Below are positions 13,814 to 26,400 of a stretch of DNA of 64,000 nt, in pieces (positions within the stretch are counted from its first letter, which is position 1; every line of letters starts with the position of its first letter). The notes beneath the pieces were generated by a model. That model was not told where the DNA came from. It saw only the letters and a list, made by a program, of their open reading frames with translations, and did not search any database. The translations under genes were made by a program, and so were the position numbers. Source of the DNA: Grammothele lineata (lineage: Eukaryota; Basidiomycota; Agaricomycetes; Polyporales; Polyporaceae); NCBI GenBank assembly GCA_002150815.3, contig NDFF03000178.1, positions 62,001-126,000 on the forward strand, read 5' to 3'.

Positions 13814-15365
13814 CTAGTCGTCAATGAACCCAGCTACACGCCATGCCGAAAGCCACTGTATCGCGATCCCTTCTCCCAGCTCGGGAAGGTGCGCCAGCGT
13901 CGGAGACGCAGCACAGGCCTTGTCCGTCTTGAGCGCAATGAAGTGCATCATCTCGTTCCTGCGCGTAATTTTGCGTGTGCAAAAGAACCCGAGGAGGATC
14001 AAGCACGGGTTCGCACGGATGGCTTGCATGTATTCCTCTTTAGAACTTCCTATTACCATCGAACGCGGAATGTGAACGTGTGGGTGAGAGTAGGCGTCGA
14101 GAATAGGCGGGACCGACCTGCGGAGATAGCGGCGGCACTCTTGGAGAGGGCCTGGAGCCACGTGTTATACGGGACTAGAGGCATGTCAAGTTCGTGCGCC
14201 GTAGTCACTATGAGGGTGCGCAAGCGGATGGAGCGCGGGTGCGTGAGGTGGAGTATCTGCTCCGTGGACGTGCGCATTTCCAAGAGGGCATGGGCAGCAG
14301 CGTAGTTTGGAACAAATGCCGCTTCCTGCAGATTCAATCAGTAAGAATTGATATAACATAGCAAGACACATCGTTGAGGCAACGCACACCGTCGATATCG
14401 GGAAGGCATCGGGTGAGAGACGCAGACTTGACCATTGCTGGGAACCACTCCGCGTCATTCCAGTATCCGTTCCGGTCTCCGCAGATCTGGGCGAGGCGCA
14501 CGATCTGAATAGGAACGTTCGTCCGCGCGGCTACGTCGAAAAGCATCTGCTCCCCGACCCACTTGGACTCGCCGTAGCCACAGCCGAGCGCGGACTCAGG
14601 ATTGATAGGCTCCTCGGGCACGGGCGGGGCAACGGTGCAGCCTAGTAGCGTCTCAGTCAAATGAGAGGAACCAGCGCTCAAGAGCGAAGGACTCACTCTG
14701 AAAGACAGTAATGGAGCTAATATATTGAATCTTGGGAGGCACATCGTATGGGCAGCTGAGGGCCAACTCCACGAGATAGCGCAAGGATCTAAGGTAGACG
14801 TCGAAAGATGTGATGGGTATATTGAAGCTGACTTGCCAGGCTGACCGTGTGGTCAGCGAATCCTGCGAGGAGCAATAAGGAGTGGAGGCGCGTACCGTTG
14901 TGTATGATATGGGTAACGTTGTTCCGCATCTACTGGGGGCCATTAACAGGGGGAACTGACAAGACGGATATTACTTACTTCCTCGAGTACATCCTCCCCA
15001 AGTCCGAACCCAGGAAGTGACAGGTTTCCCTCTACTAGCCTGAACTTCGGGGAGGACAACAGCTCCACCTCGAGCTCGCGTGCGCGAAACGCGGCCTTCT
15101 GCCTCTCCAGTGCCTGGGATCCTCCACGATTGAGGGCGTAGACGAGTCTAACGTTGTCATCGCTGAGAAGTCCCTCAAGCAGGTCGCAGCCGAAATTCCC
15201 GGTCGTCCCGGTGACGAGAATGACATCCTTCCCGGAAGGTCGTGGTCGTAGGGATACGGGGCGAGGAGGAAGTTCAGTGATATACTTGCTAGCGAAGGCG
15301 ACGAGGTCTTCCGCGGATTGCGTTATCGTCGCGGAGTGCATCGAGGCATCGACTATGGCCGCCAT
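13814..15365 (-). CDS. Stand-alone thioester reductase (R-domain, extended SDR)
   Basis: About 420 residues in six exons. It matches the C-terminal reductase domain of A-T-R enzymes such as carboxylic acid and aminoadipate reductases, which releases a carrier-bound thioester as an aldehyde (or alcohol) with NADPH. Visible are VLVTG-like ILVTGTTGNFGCDLLEGL near residue 50, NNVTHIIHNAWQVSFN, YISSITVFQS, the catalytic YGESKWVGEQ (YxxxK), VRLAQICGDRNGYWND and LPDIDG, all typical of R domains. No adenylation or carrier domain lies upstream: the protein begins MAAIVDASMHSATITQ about 45 residues before the nucleotide motif. Introns at EE/M, HN/A, FQ/S, DG/E and AG/S keep the frame. Because neither PKS has a release domain, reductive release of a PKS product is a reasonable inference. 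It lies in line with MDR and PKS1. Confidence 0.9.
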
Positions 15366-17819
15366 TCTGGTACAATCTAGAGTGTCGACGCCACAATGAC
15401 GAGAGGGGACAAACGTTTGAGGACTCTATGGAGTCTGTACAGAACGGCGACTCACTTGCGGTAGTGTTTCAAGGGACTTCGAGAGTGAAAGAGCTAGAGA
15501 GAACGCTGGTCACACCAAAGTAGATTAACTGCTCGCCGCTGACTTGGTCTGACGGCAAGCCGATGGACTCGGGGAATATGTGATCGGTATATCTGTTTGT
15601 TGCTTCCATGATAGATGCAGGAGCTCCTCAGGGGGTAAGATAGTAGCAGACGCTTCTGCCGGCGGTAGTATAGAGTCATGCCGTTGGGATCGGATGAAGC
15701 GGCATATGACAAAAGAGGAGGCAGTGAGAAGCCAGCGGTCCCAGAGGTCCTGCCATGGGTACTTTGTCCGAGTCAGAACCCATAAAGGAAGCCGATGAGC
15801 TTCAAAGACGCAGAAGATACGCTGGCTACGAGACAAGTGAGCATAAGGTGACCGACAGGAGCATGCGTGTCTTGGAGTCGTCGCAACAGAATGTCGCCGG
15901 GGATGATGAGACGGTGGCATTCGGAGAAGAATCGAAAACCTGAGCCAGCAGCAGATGGTGGCATTTCCGAACTTGTTCCGGTGTCTCTGGCGTGGCGATT
16001 TGGAGGCGGTAGAGCAGCATCTGCAAAACTTCAGGATGTGCGGCGAGCCATACGAGAATCACTCTGATCAACTTACGGAAACGACATCGCCGCGCGGCGA
16101 ACACTGCGAACTCAGGCTGCCGCCAAGACGGATGTTGAAACACGTGATCTTGCATGGCATCACGGACTTTGCCGTGAAATTGATGGAAAATAGCAGCAGT
16201 AAGTGACGCTGGTCGTCTTCCTCAACCGCGGTCATTCAAGGGCGTCGCGACTTCGTCTTCTGGCGCCACATTACGAAGGTCAAGAAGATGTTGGCATCTA
16301 CAGTACATCACCGGCGGCATCCACATATTGGGGCTCATCGCCCTCTCGGTCGTCAACCACTGAAGCCTTGAAGGTGGGGTGAGCACTTGGTGAGTACTAG
16401 ATGCGCCGTTCAACCATGTCAGGTTCAGAGCAAGATTGACGTGGTTCCTGGTTCTGTACATGTTATTTCTGACATTCTTTGGCTCCAGTGTCAAACCTGG
16501 AAATAGCCACAGTTGAAATTATCAGGATGCAGTTCCACGCCTTGAAGCCGCCGGTCATCTGCGGCCGTCTATGAAAGCCTTAGTCAGTGCAATATAGGAA
16601 AGAGCCGCAACCTTTCACCCGGTATTACATCAAGAATTGTCGTTACAAACCAGGAGATTGCTCGCGTTCATCTGTTGTGGGTGATACGTGGTTGTTCAAC
16701 GCCATGTCATTCTGGTTGGATACGATGCGTGAAGTCTCGTAACGGATACCTCTGCGCCATTCACCGAAATGGGGCAGTCCAGGAGTCATACGGCGGAGCT
16801 GTCTGCAGTTACCATCTAAAGATACGAATAGACCGGCCCTAAAGGCCAAAAATATGAAGTGGGATGGGAAGGTTAACACGAATTAGGAAAGCGCTACGCT
16901 TGTTCCACTCCTATGATATTTTCTGGTGAGTGCGTCGTATGTATACTACTTCGACCGCATACCCGCTATGATTCAGGGTCTCTTTCAAGGCGCTCCAACA
17001 TACGGCGGGTACGATTGAGCGTATCCAGGATGAAGCAGAACTGGTTGATACATCGTAAGCCAGTCTGCCGCTTAGAACCATTCTTCTGTGCCAACGAACA
17101 GCTCCACCCGCAACCCGACCGCGCGATATGTCGCTTGCGACGGCATACATGTCTTATTGAACGCAGGTTTTTGTGGGAGTGTATCATGGTGTACGAGAAG
17201 GCATGATCGTTACGGTCATGCGGACGTCCGCACTCACGTCTTCTTCTCCAGCGCGTCCACTAACAACACGACGCCATTCCGTGATATCTCCGGGTGATTG
17301 GCGTGGCTAGCGCACCTTGCACCTTGCAGAGGGAAATCTCGGGTACCCAGCGCGATCGCACTAGTATCTGCGGTCCAACGGTCCCCAAATCTACACGACA
17401 AGTTGCCACGCCTCGCGTCCTCCCCACGCATCTCTCGGAGCCCTACGATCCATATGCTGACACATTCCGCTAACGAGACTCGTCGCGAGGCTGGAGCAAC
17501 CGCAATCGCGGACACGCCGCAATCGCCGTCTCCGTGACGCGCGAGATCGCGGATGACACTTAGGTACCACACTCGCACGCGTTCAAGCATTGCCCTTGCT
17601 TGCCATCACTGACCGCAGAAGACGTGCCGTACAAGGTGAAGCGAACGTGCATCTAGCGCGTTCTGTTGCAATTACTCAAGTGACTGAGTGCTGTGCGTTT
17701 GTCGTCCCGTGAGTCTGTCGCCGTCCATCGACGCGAATAGCATTCACCGCACCTCAATACATCTCAGAGCGTCACTACTGTCTCGAAGGAGGTACCCTTC
17801 ATTCAAGAAATACATGACA
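15366..17819. other. Gap, no supported gene
   Basis: About 2.45 kb. Minus-strand open frames around 15494-16155 and 16222-16494 are short, have no recognisable motif, and could be remnants of a decayed gene. Nothing that I can assign. Confidence 0.4.
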
Positions 17820-19405
17820 TCACACATTCGAGTGCCCGGCATGAGAACCTTTACCAGAGTGGTAACTTCCCATCGGCGTAAGCTCGAGTGTGGGCTTGGA
17901 CGTCTCCAAATCCCGTGACACGAGCCTCTCCTCCACGATCCCAATCCGCACCTCGTGCTGGCGCGGTGGGTAGGTATTGACCGAAGTAGCACCAGACGCC
18001 ATCGAATGCACGCTGACGTCGGGGCCGCCTGGCTTGACGAAGGCGCGGTTGTTGAGACTGACGAGCAGTGTGTTGGAGTACAGCTTCGGTAAAACCACAG
18101 ATCTGCACAACATTGTCAGATGCGTTCGAACTAGTGGGCACAGTGGATGAAGAACTCACGGGGTCTCGAACAGGAGATCTTTCTAAATAATCGCGCGTTC
18201 CCTCAGCGTTGTACATGAAGCCAGAAGGATAGTAGACTTACGGAGTCAGTCATGAAGATCACGGCGTACATGAGCGCGACGACAGCTGTCAGGCGTAACT
18301 TCAGCGCAAGCCTTCGCGCGCGCAGCTTAAAAACGACTCACCCGTCATCGCACCGGTCTCCAAGCACAACCTGACCAGTCGGTTCACAATATCATCAGAG
18401 CGTTTGATACCTGACTTCGATCTGAGGAGCTGCAGTATGGCAGTCAATAAACTGATACTCGACCAATGGTACAATATACCCACAAGCCAAGTCATAGAAG
18501 CTGCAATGACTATGTCGACGACAGTGGCAATGATTAACCCTGACTACACGTGGAGATACTCAGTAACAACTATGATCGACAACCAGATGTGGAGCTCACC
18601 TCGACGAGGGGACGGTTCAGAGAGTCCTCCACCGCGTTAGGGTTCGTGGCTTTAATCTTGACCGAAGGAACGTCAGGATATTACACCTCCACGGTATTCG
18701 CAACGCTTACCGCGATGCCCCCGGCAATGCTCAGACCAGACTGCGCAAGCGATAGCTAGACCACGAACGATGCTCTGGTTAGTCAACCCGTCAAATTCGC
18801 GGTAGACAGGTACTCACAAAAGCAATGATCGCAGCGAGAGGGATGGAGCGGCCGAGCACCCAGATTCTCCAAGCGAAGTAGAACTGAACGACACCTGACA
18901 CAACGCCGGACATGACAGGAACGCTAAACCAGGACGTGTTGTACGATGTGAGAGTAGTGATGTCGCCGAAGTGGTATACATCGATGTCGAATGCCATTTG
19001 CGTGATGAGCCCCATTTGAACCCACTCCCAGACAAAGACGAAATATACGAGGCATTTGAGCCAGGTACGATCCTTTGGGAAGTAAAGGTGGTAAAGATCT
19101 ACACGGGAGTAGGTCAGATAGCATGATAGGCATCAAACAGAGGAGCGACGAACATGTTTGAACTGTGAGAATGCCCTGCAAAAACCATCCGAAGAAGAAA
19201 CTTAATAACTAGGGAGTCGCAACACTTTATATCAGTACCGTTCAACGAACATTGAAATGGAAAGAGTCTCTCACCTGGGGGCCAGCGCTGAGATAGAAGT
19301 CGGATTGTCAGTGGGAAGCAACGGAGATCGGGAATCCACGCACAGGAGCCCGATATTAGGAGGGAGCGTGGGGGCCGTGAGTGCGGGCGGTCCTTGGGAA
19401 GCCAT
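17820..19405 (-). CDS. DUF6534-type seven-helix membrane protein A
   Basis: Integral membrane protein of unknown function from a family expanded in agaricomycetes. It begins MASQGPPALTAPTLPPNIGL, then the first helices (LLSFFFGWFLQGILTVQT), YLYHLYFPKDRTWLKC, VYFVFVWEWVQMGLITQMAF, the stretch SWFSVPVMSGVVSGVVQFYF and AWRIWVLGRSIPLAAIIAF. Later exons give LSLAQSGLSIAGGIA, the loop LLRSKSGIKRSDDIVNRLV, LETGAMT and the family signature LYSNTLLVSLNNRAF; the C-terminal tail is cytosolic-looking and variable. Exon pattern and sequence match copies B (32027-33619) and C (36295-37902). All junctions I followed keep the frame. It sits between the small reductases and PKS2 and could belong to the cluster, for example in transport or sensing, but this is not shown. 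Confidence 0.88.
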
Positions 19406-19473
19406 GGCGTCGAGTCTGTGGGTGCTCTGTGTGAGACGTCTTTTCCGGCGGGCAAGTTAAGGCGCCCCAGTGG

Positions 19474-19481
19474 ATATATAT
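19474..19481 (-). promoter_or_regulatory. Probable TATA element of DUF6534 gene A
   Basis: ATATATAT about 70 bp upstream of the ATG, in the context ggatatatatg on the plus strand, the same context as upstream of copy B. Confidence 0.5.
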
Positions 19482-22400
19482 GTCTTGGGCGCAACGGGCA
19501 AGGTTTAGGTTGACGACGGCACGCACTGGTGCTCCGACATTCAAACGGGACGCAGCTCAGTGGCGACACTTGATTGCTGATGCAACTAGTTTAAGTGGTG
19601 ATGTTATCCATCAGTGGCAATCATAGTGGGGATCACCCCGTAATCAATGAGAGAATACAAAGAATACAAAGGCTCGCTTGGACCACGGCTGCAGTGATTT
19701 GTGTTAGAAGAGGAAGGTTGCAGTCCTCGACGAGCATTGAGAATCCATCCTCGACGCTTCTCTGCTTGCGGTCTCGTTCAAGTGCCACCGGTTCGATGAC
19801 CCCGACATCGGACGTGTGACTGCTACAGTTCTGTTCCCGCGAGCGTCGCTCCTCGAAGCGGAAGCAGTGTCGTCTTCTCTGTCCCGGCCCACTCGGGTAC
19901 AGACGCCCCCGTCAACTTCGTTCCCCCCTCGGGGCGCGGACGGCGTGCGTGCCCGAACGCCACGCCCCCAAGAACGTCTCCGCCACAGAAGACTCGCAAC
20001 TTGGGGCCCGCATGTCCATGGCATGATATTTGCCGTGTAAACGCCAAAGAAGCCTACAAGGCGCGTGGCTGTCTAATACGCCCGAGCGCCGCCGCTCCTG
20101 CTGCTTCAAGGCGGTGTGATGCTTCTAGAGCGCCGTTTTGCCATCGAGACGCCCGCCTGGAACACGACCACAAATGAGCGCAAGATGCGCAGCATTAGAG
20201 GGTACAAACTTAATAGAAATTCAGGGAGCCGTAATCTCGGAACAGCGGAAACTGAGCGCCATTGTCTATGTCCTCAATGTTTTGTTTTTGAGATCATACT
20301 GTTCCCCCGGGAACCCCACCTGGAAGCGAAAGCCTCGATAGAAATCAGAACCTGGGGAAGGCCCACAGCATCCCTGTCCTGAGCGGCCCTGCTCCTCAAG
20401 CGGAATCAGCGGGGACCACTGTTAGAAGAGATGACTTCAGGTACGCCGTCTTGGGCACAGCACGATGCGAACGTCGGCCTAGAGAACTCTGTGAGTGCGG
20501 GATTCTCGATGGGAATCTCGTCCCCAAGTAGAAACTCATAATTGTCTGCTTCTATGCCGAAAAAGCCATCTTCTTTCCTCTCGGCGACTCTGTTGAGAAT
20601 TGGACCTGTACGGCTTCTAAACTTAATCCGTATGTCGATAATAGTAGCAGACTGCGATGTTACTCCGGCAGGACGACATATAGGGGGAAGTTCCGCGACA
20701 TACCGAGACCTCCGAGACCTTGGAACTCCGTCAAACATGATGCTTGGAAGCGAGGAGGTCTGTCCCTCAAACAGGCGAAAGGCGGCGACCCGCCGAGGAC
20801 CCAAAGTTCTACGACCGCCCAGGCTTCTGAGAGCGTCAGCGCTGCTGATGGCGGCCCGATCACCGCGGACGGAATTAGAACGATCGTCTCTTCCCCGCGG
20901 GTGGCAGAAGATCCACTGTACGGCCGCGGCGCGTAGTCCGCCGGCTGATGAACAGGAGCCTGAGAAGGATGCAATGCGCGGCGTGACCTACTCCTTCGAT
21001 GTGCCGTGGAGTGCGGCGAGTGGTGGAGTAAGCCGACCAAGCTTGGGTATGGCACGGGTTCATATGTCTAACCTGCATTCTATGAACATTATGCTCTGCG
21101 ACGTGAGCAATGGTTTTATAGTGACTTACCAATAGCTGCGTCGCTTAAGGACGTTCTACCGCCGCCGCGACCCAGAAGAGTGCCAATGTCTCCTTTCTTG
21201 TATAGGGTCAAATCCTCAAAACGCATCCGGACGGAGTCAGATATCTTCAGTCGTCTTTCTGACGCAGTGCTGCAACAGATGCGATATAGATACTCCCCTT
21301 ACGCTGATATACTATGTGGGAAGTCGACGAGCATGAACGACCTGCCCCGACTCTTGCTGGAGAGCGTGTACTTGCTGAAGTATCGAAGGGCCGCCACCAC
21401 GCTGCTCTTTGACAATTCTGTCCCAGATATGCTTCGAGAGCAGGCGCAGGATTCCCTGACATCTTCTGGCCACATGGGCAGGGTTAGTGCACACATTCCC
21501 TGCGAGAGACCTTGTGAGCTCATCTGCGAACAAAGGGCAACAAGCACCTCAATGCGGGCATTCACCGATTTGTGAGCCAACGTTCATGAAAGAAGTCGTA
21601 AACTTTGCCAGTGCCCCGTGTTGCTGTCGTTCGACATCGTACTGCCAGCCCTCTAAGAAAGCTCTCATAGTTGAATATCATTCTGTTAATACTCCCTGCA
21701 TGTGCGCAATGTGCAGCTGCCTGAGTATACTTGTGAGGACCATAGCCTGGCGTTGCAGAAAAGATGGCGTCTGAGAAAACGTCGCGCACGCCACGACGTC
21801 AGGATAAAGACGTACCCGGACGCTGTGTACACGGGGAACGTAGGTCCACCCTTACACCAAAGACGTGATTCGTGAGCGTCTTGAAGGTTCTCTGAACCAC
21901 GTCAGATGACTGAGCTCGCCCCTCAGTCGACGACGTCAGGAACGGACGTCGCAGTGCTAAGATGATCATTACAGCATGGCGACATTCTCGTTAACTTCAG
22001 TGGCAATAAGAGTGGATTTCTTACGGCAGTCATGCCAATGATGGCGAGAATACAATCAGACCCTAGACCAAACGATCGGGCCGAGTGAGAAGGGCAATTT
22101 ACATTCCCGCAGCCTACCAAGATAGCGAAAGGCCATCCATCAGCTCCAGAGTAGGTGTTGTGGTAGATATGACTTACCGAAGTGCCCATGCATCTCGGAT
22201 GTCGTAAAACATCTAATCACCGCAGATGAAAAGTGAGAAGCGATGAAGAGCTTGTATCAATCTGTCAGGAATGGTTGTTCCTGTACAGTTATGAGTCAAT
22301 GTGCAGGAGATAGAATCCGGACCAGAGCTGGCTCATAAATATCATACGTCAAATGTACAAGCGACTTTTGAAGAAAGGCAACGCGCGTATGAACTGCTAC

Positions 22401-23415
22401 GGACCAATCCCAAGCTCTTTCAGGAGAAGTTTGAGCGAAGTTACACAGCCGTTTGGTTAGATCAGTCCTCGGGGAGTAGCAGGTAGCCTAGGCTTGAGCC
22501 GGCTACAGTCTTCCAGAGTAAACACGACGGCATCCCGATGTGGTCATTCCAATTTGACACACTATGGCGAAGTAACAGAACTCACATACCCCTTCCCCGC
22601 CATCGGAAGAACACGTTGTATATGAGAAGCACATACAATGCTTCCTTTGCAGCGTGACCTCCGGAACGTCCGATCCCACACGGAGCTGCCGCGGGCTCAC
22701 GGCGGCGCCCTGAAAGAGCTGCGAGTGGTCATTAGCTGGCAGCAGCACCGTCTCGTCGAATCGGGGAGCGTACTATCAGATCGGCGATAGTCGCGAATCG
22801 CCGTAGTGCTGGCTCGCCTTGAAGTTAACGCCCGAGTGGCCTCAAGCACGGCAAACGATAGCTGTCCCCGGTCATAGATGGCGTTGGCTTGCTGAAAGGG
22901 ATCCGGTGGAGGAGGATGATCAAGAGAAGGCCGCCGATAGCGTCACCGGGATAATTGAGCGCTTGATGGGATCCGGCTACTGCGTGCCGTAGGATAGACG
23001 CCTACGCCGCTTGGTTTCAACTTGCTATCTCCCACGACATGGAAAAAGCAACGCCTGGCCGTCAGAAGTACCACCCACAAAAGCTGATGTCGACTTACTC
23101 CAACGGTCAAGTGTGGACACCAGGACACATGGAGATATTCCTCTAAGCGCGTAAAAGAGCCGCGATGCTCACAGCCTGTCCGAATGGTGACGGTGAGTGG
23201 TATACTGACCGTCACCTTGTCATTCCGGAGCAGGAGTACTGATGTGTCTATCGTCAACCCAGGTTCCGCTGAACTTAGAAGCTCGTCGACGGGTATCGAC
23301 TGTCTCCATATCATTTCCAGCATCATCTTCTTGTTGGACGCACCGCTCTATTGCGCCTCCTGGTGGAGTGAGTTCCAGGGGTCCTCACGGCGCACCTTCC
23401 GGTCCATGTTGTGCA
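19482..23415. other. Gap between DUF6534 A and PKS2, no supported gene
   Basis: About 3.9 kb. Several medium open frames occur on both strands (minus 20406-20804, plus 21180-21575, minus 21562-21789, minus 22943-23326). None shows a domain that I recognise, and none could be joined into a convincing spliced gene. They may be remnants of a decayed gene or an unknown fast-evolving one. The distal end carries the PKS2 promoter. Confidence 0.4.
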
Positions 23416-23421
23416 TATAAA
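23416..23421 (+). promoter_or_regulatory. Probable TATA box of PKS2
   Basis: TATAAA in gcatataaagtag, 83 bp upstream of the chosen ATG. Confidence 0.45.
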
Positions 23422-23498
23422 GTAGCACATATGTTGAGCGACAACAAGGTACAGGGCTCGTCTGAAACGCTCTTTTTCCGCGGGTCACATCTCTACCA

Positions 23499-26400
23499 AT
23501 GTCTATCGCTATTGTGAGCTACATGTCACTCTCGCCTCGCTCGTCGTCTCACCCTCTTGACTCTAGGTGGGCATCTCGGCCGCTCTCCCGGGTGGTCCCT
23601 TAGCCGCTACAAACCTCGACTACGATGCGTTCTTCGAGTTCCTTATGGCCAAAGGAGAGGCGTACGAGCCTATCCCGATCTCTCGCTTTAACCCTGACAA
23701 GTATGCCGTTACCATTTCCGCAGTTTGCCTTACTCATTACGTGCTGCTTCGACAGGATTCAAGGGCGAGCGATCGGCCAAGTCCTCACAGACACTGGTGC
23801 CTTTCTGAAGGACATCGGTCAATTCGACCATCTTGAGTTTGGAGTTACCTCCAAGGACGCTACATTGATGCCTGCCGGCCTTCGAAAGCTCATAGAGGTC
23901 ACGTTTCTCTCTCTGAGAGACTCTGGCATCGACTACCGAGGCCAGAACGTCGGCTGCTACATGTCTGGTATCGCCCATGATATCTTCTCCATCTCCAGCA
24001 ACGTAAGCCATATCCATCTCTTCTTCGCTCTACGCCGGGCCGTCTCATGTTGGTGCGACAGGACGATGCTACAGCATTAGGGTCTTTCGCGTTCCCTCCA
24101 TCTATGATCGCGAACCGCGTTTCGTACCACCTAGACCTGCGCGGCCCTACGGTCCCCGTGGATACCGCATGTAGCTCCAGCATGTACGCCACCCACCTGG
24201 CCGTGCAGGCCCTCCGCAACGGCGACTGTGACGCTGCGGTGGTTGGTGGATCCCAGCTGAACCACCGGTACTGTTCCCTTTGCCCTTCTTCCTTGACATT
24301 TCCATACTGACCACATTTCCTTGACGTCGTTGTAGCTTTACAGACTGGCTATCTTACACGCAAGGGGGAATCTTGTCCCCTGATGGAAAATGCAAGCCCT
24401 TCGACGTCTCAGCCAACGGGTATGTCATTTATTCTCGTAGATTTGTGTCTGACTTAATCGAGATGACAGGTTTGGACGAGGGGAAGGCGTTGTTGTGATA
24501 ACACTCAAGCCACTCGAAGCTGCGCTACGAGACCACGATCACATCTATGCGACTGTGAGTGTAGCTCTCTCCTCTCGCCGGTCACATTTGACCACAGTTC
24601 TCAGATCTTGGGGACTGGTGTGAACTCCTCCGGATCTCTCGTTCCCGCGAATGCGCCGTCTGCAGTCGCTCAACGTCAAGCAATGCAGCGCGCGTTTCGT
24701 ATGGCCGGGCGCACGCCCCAGGAGGTCGATTTCATAGAGCTCCATGCGACAGGTGCATCGCGTGTTATGTCGGGCGCGTTCTATTGCTCAATTCCGCTGT
24801 CATTTTGCCAGGAACCGCTCAAGGTGACCCGACCGAGGCCAACTGGGTTGGCGCCGAATTCAAGCGCGATGATGACCTGATCATTGGAAGCGTCAAAGGG
24901 AACATAGGGTACGATCATCCGGAATTATACACGTTCCACTAAAACCTAACGCTGCGAGCTGTTGTAGGCACTTGGAGATTACTGCATTCCTAGCCTCACT
25001 CTGCAAGGTCTGCGGCGCGCTCGAGCACGGTGTCATCCCACCGAATGTCAACTACTCCATTCCCAACCCCGCGATTCGCTGGCAGCAGTACCGCCTCCGT
25101 GTCCCGCGTGAGACAGAGCCGCTCCCGGCCCGCGGCTCGTCCGGCCGCCCACTCATCGCGATGACGAGCTCAGGTATCGGCGGCGCGAACGGCCATGCCG
25201 TCGTCGAAGGCGCTCCTCCTCCCACCCAACCTCCCGTGTTCTGGAACTCGGATGCGATTAAGGACATTCCCGCGTTGCTCGTGGCTGGTGGTCTATCGCC
25301 TCGGACGGCGACCTCTATCGGAGAGGCGATCGTAGGCCGTCTGGGCGATGGCGGCAACGACGACAAAGCCGCGCACAAGCTTGCACGGACGCTGGGACGC
25401 CAGGCGCGGTCCATGACATGGCGATCATACGCCCTCGTAGGACAAGACTCGAAAGTCAACTTCAGCAAGCCCTCGCTGGCACCGAGGACGCGGCCTCCCA
25501 TCGTGTTTGTGTTCTCTGGACAAGGCCCTCAGCATTTCCACAGTACGTTGCGCGCTCGTCTCCCATGCTTTCCTGGCTAATGACAGTGCATTTCAGTGGG
25601 ACGGGAGCTGTTCGCGATGTGCGCGCCCTTCCGTGCCAGCATCTTAGAACTCGACGCCGTCTACAAGTCTGTCACAGGCGCGTCGCTCATTGAAACGACC
25701 GGCCTCTTCGCGAGCGCACAGGACAACACTCAGGACACCCTCGGAGACCCATGGCCCATCGCGATCACCCTTCCCGCCCTGACCATGCTCCAGCTCGCTC
25801 TCATCGATACCCTCGCCGCCGTCGGTGTCGTTCCGGACATCGTCGTTGGCCATTCTGCTGGAGAGACTGCTGTCCTCGCGGCTTCAGGATCGGGATCGAA
25901 GGCGATGGCACTCGAGCTCGCGATCGCGCGTGGCCGCGCGTTGGCCCTGGTCGAGCACGCGAAGGGGACCATGGCTGCGGTTTCGTGCTCGCCTGCGGAC
26001 GCGCGCACAATCATCGAGGAGGTCAAGGCTGAGCTCGGCGATGGCGTTCTGTCCATCGGCTGCTACAACAGCGCCAACGCTATCACGCTCTCCGGGTCGG
26101 AGACACACATCGACGCCGCAGTCGCGAAGGCGTCCGCGCGCGGGGTCTTTGCGCGCAAGCTGCGCACGCGCGTGCCGGTCCATTCCGCCCTCATGGAGCT
26201 TTGCCGCGACAAGTACACTTCACTCGTCTCAGATATCTTTGCTCGTCACTCGACCACTCCGCCCTCGGTCGAGACGTACTCCTCTGTCAGCGGCGAGGCG
26301 TTCGCGCGCACTTTCGATGCCGACTACTACTGGGACGGCACCATCGGGCCGGTGCGCTTCGACGAGGCGCTTTCCGTCCTGATGGCCAAGCACCGCAACG

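Noticed and set aside
15035..15226. Possible adenylation or carrier domain before the thioester reductase
   Set aside because: The first exon starts only about 45 residues before the nucleotide-binding motif, and the upstream DNA shows no adenylation motifs.
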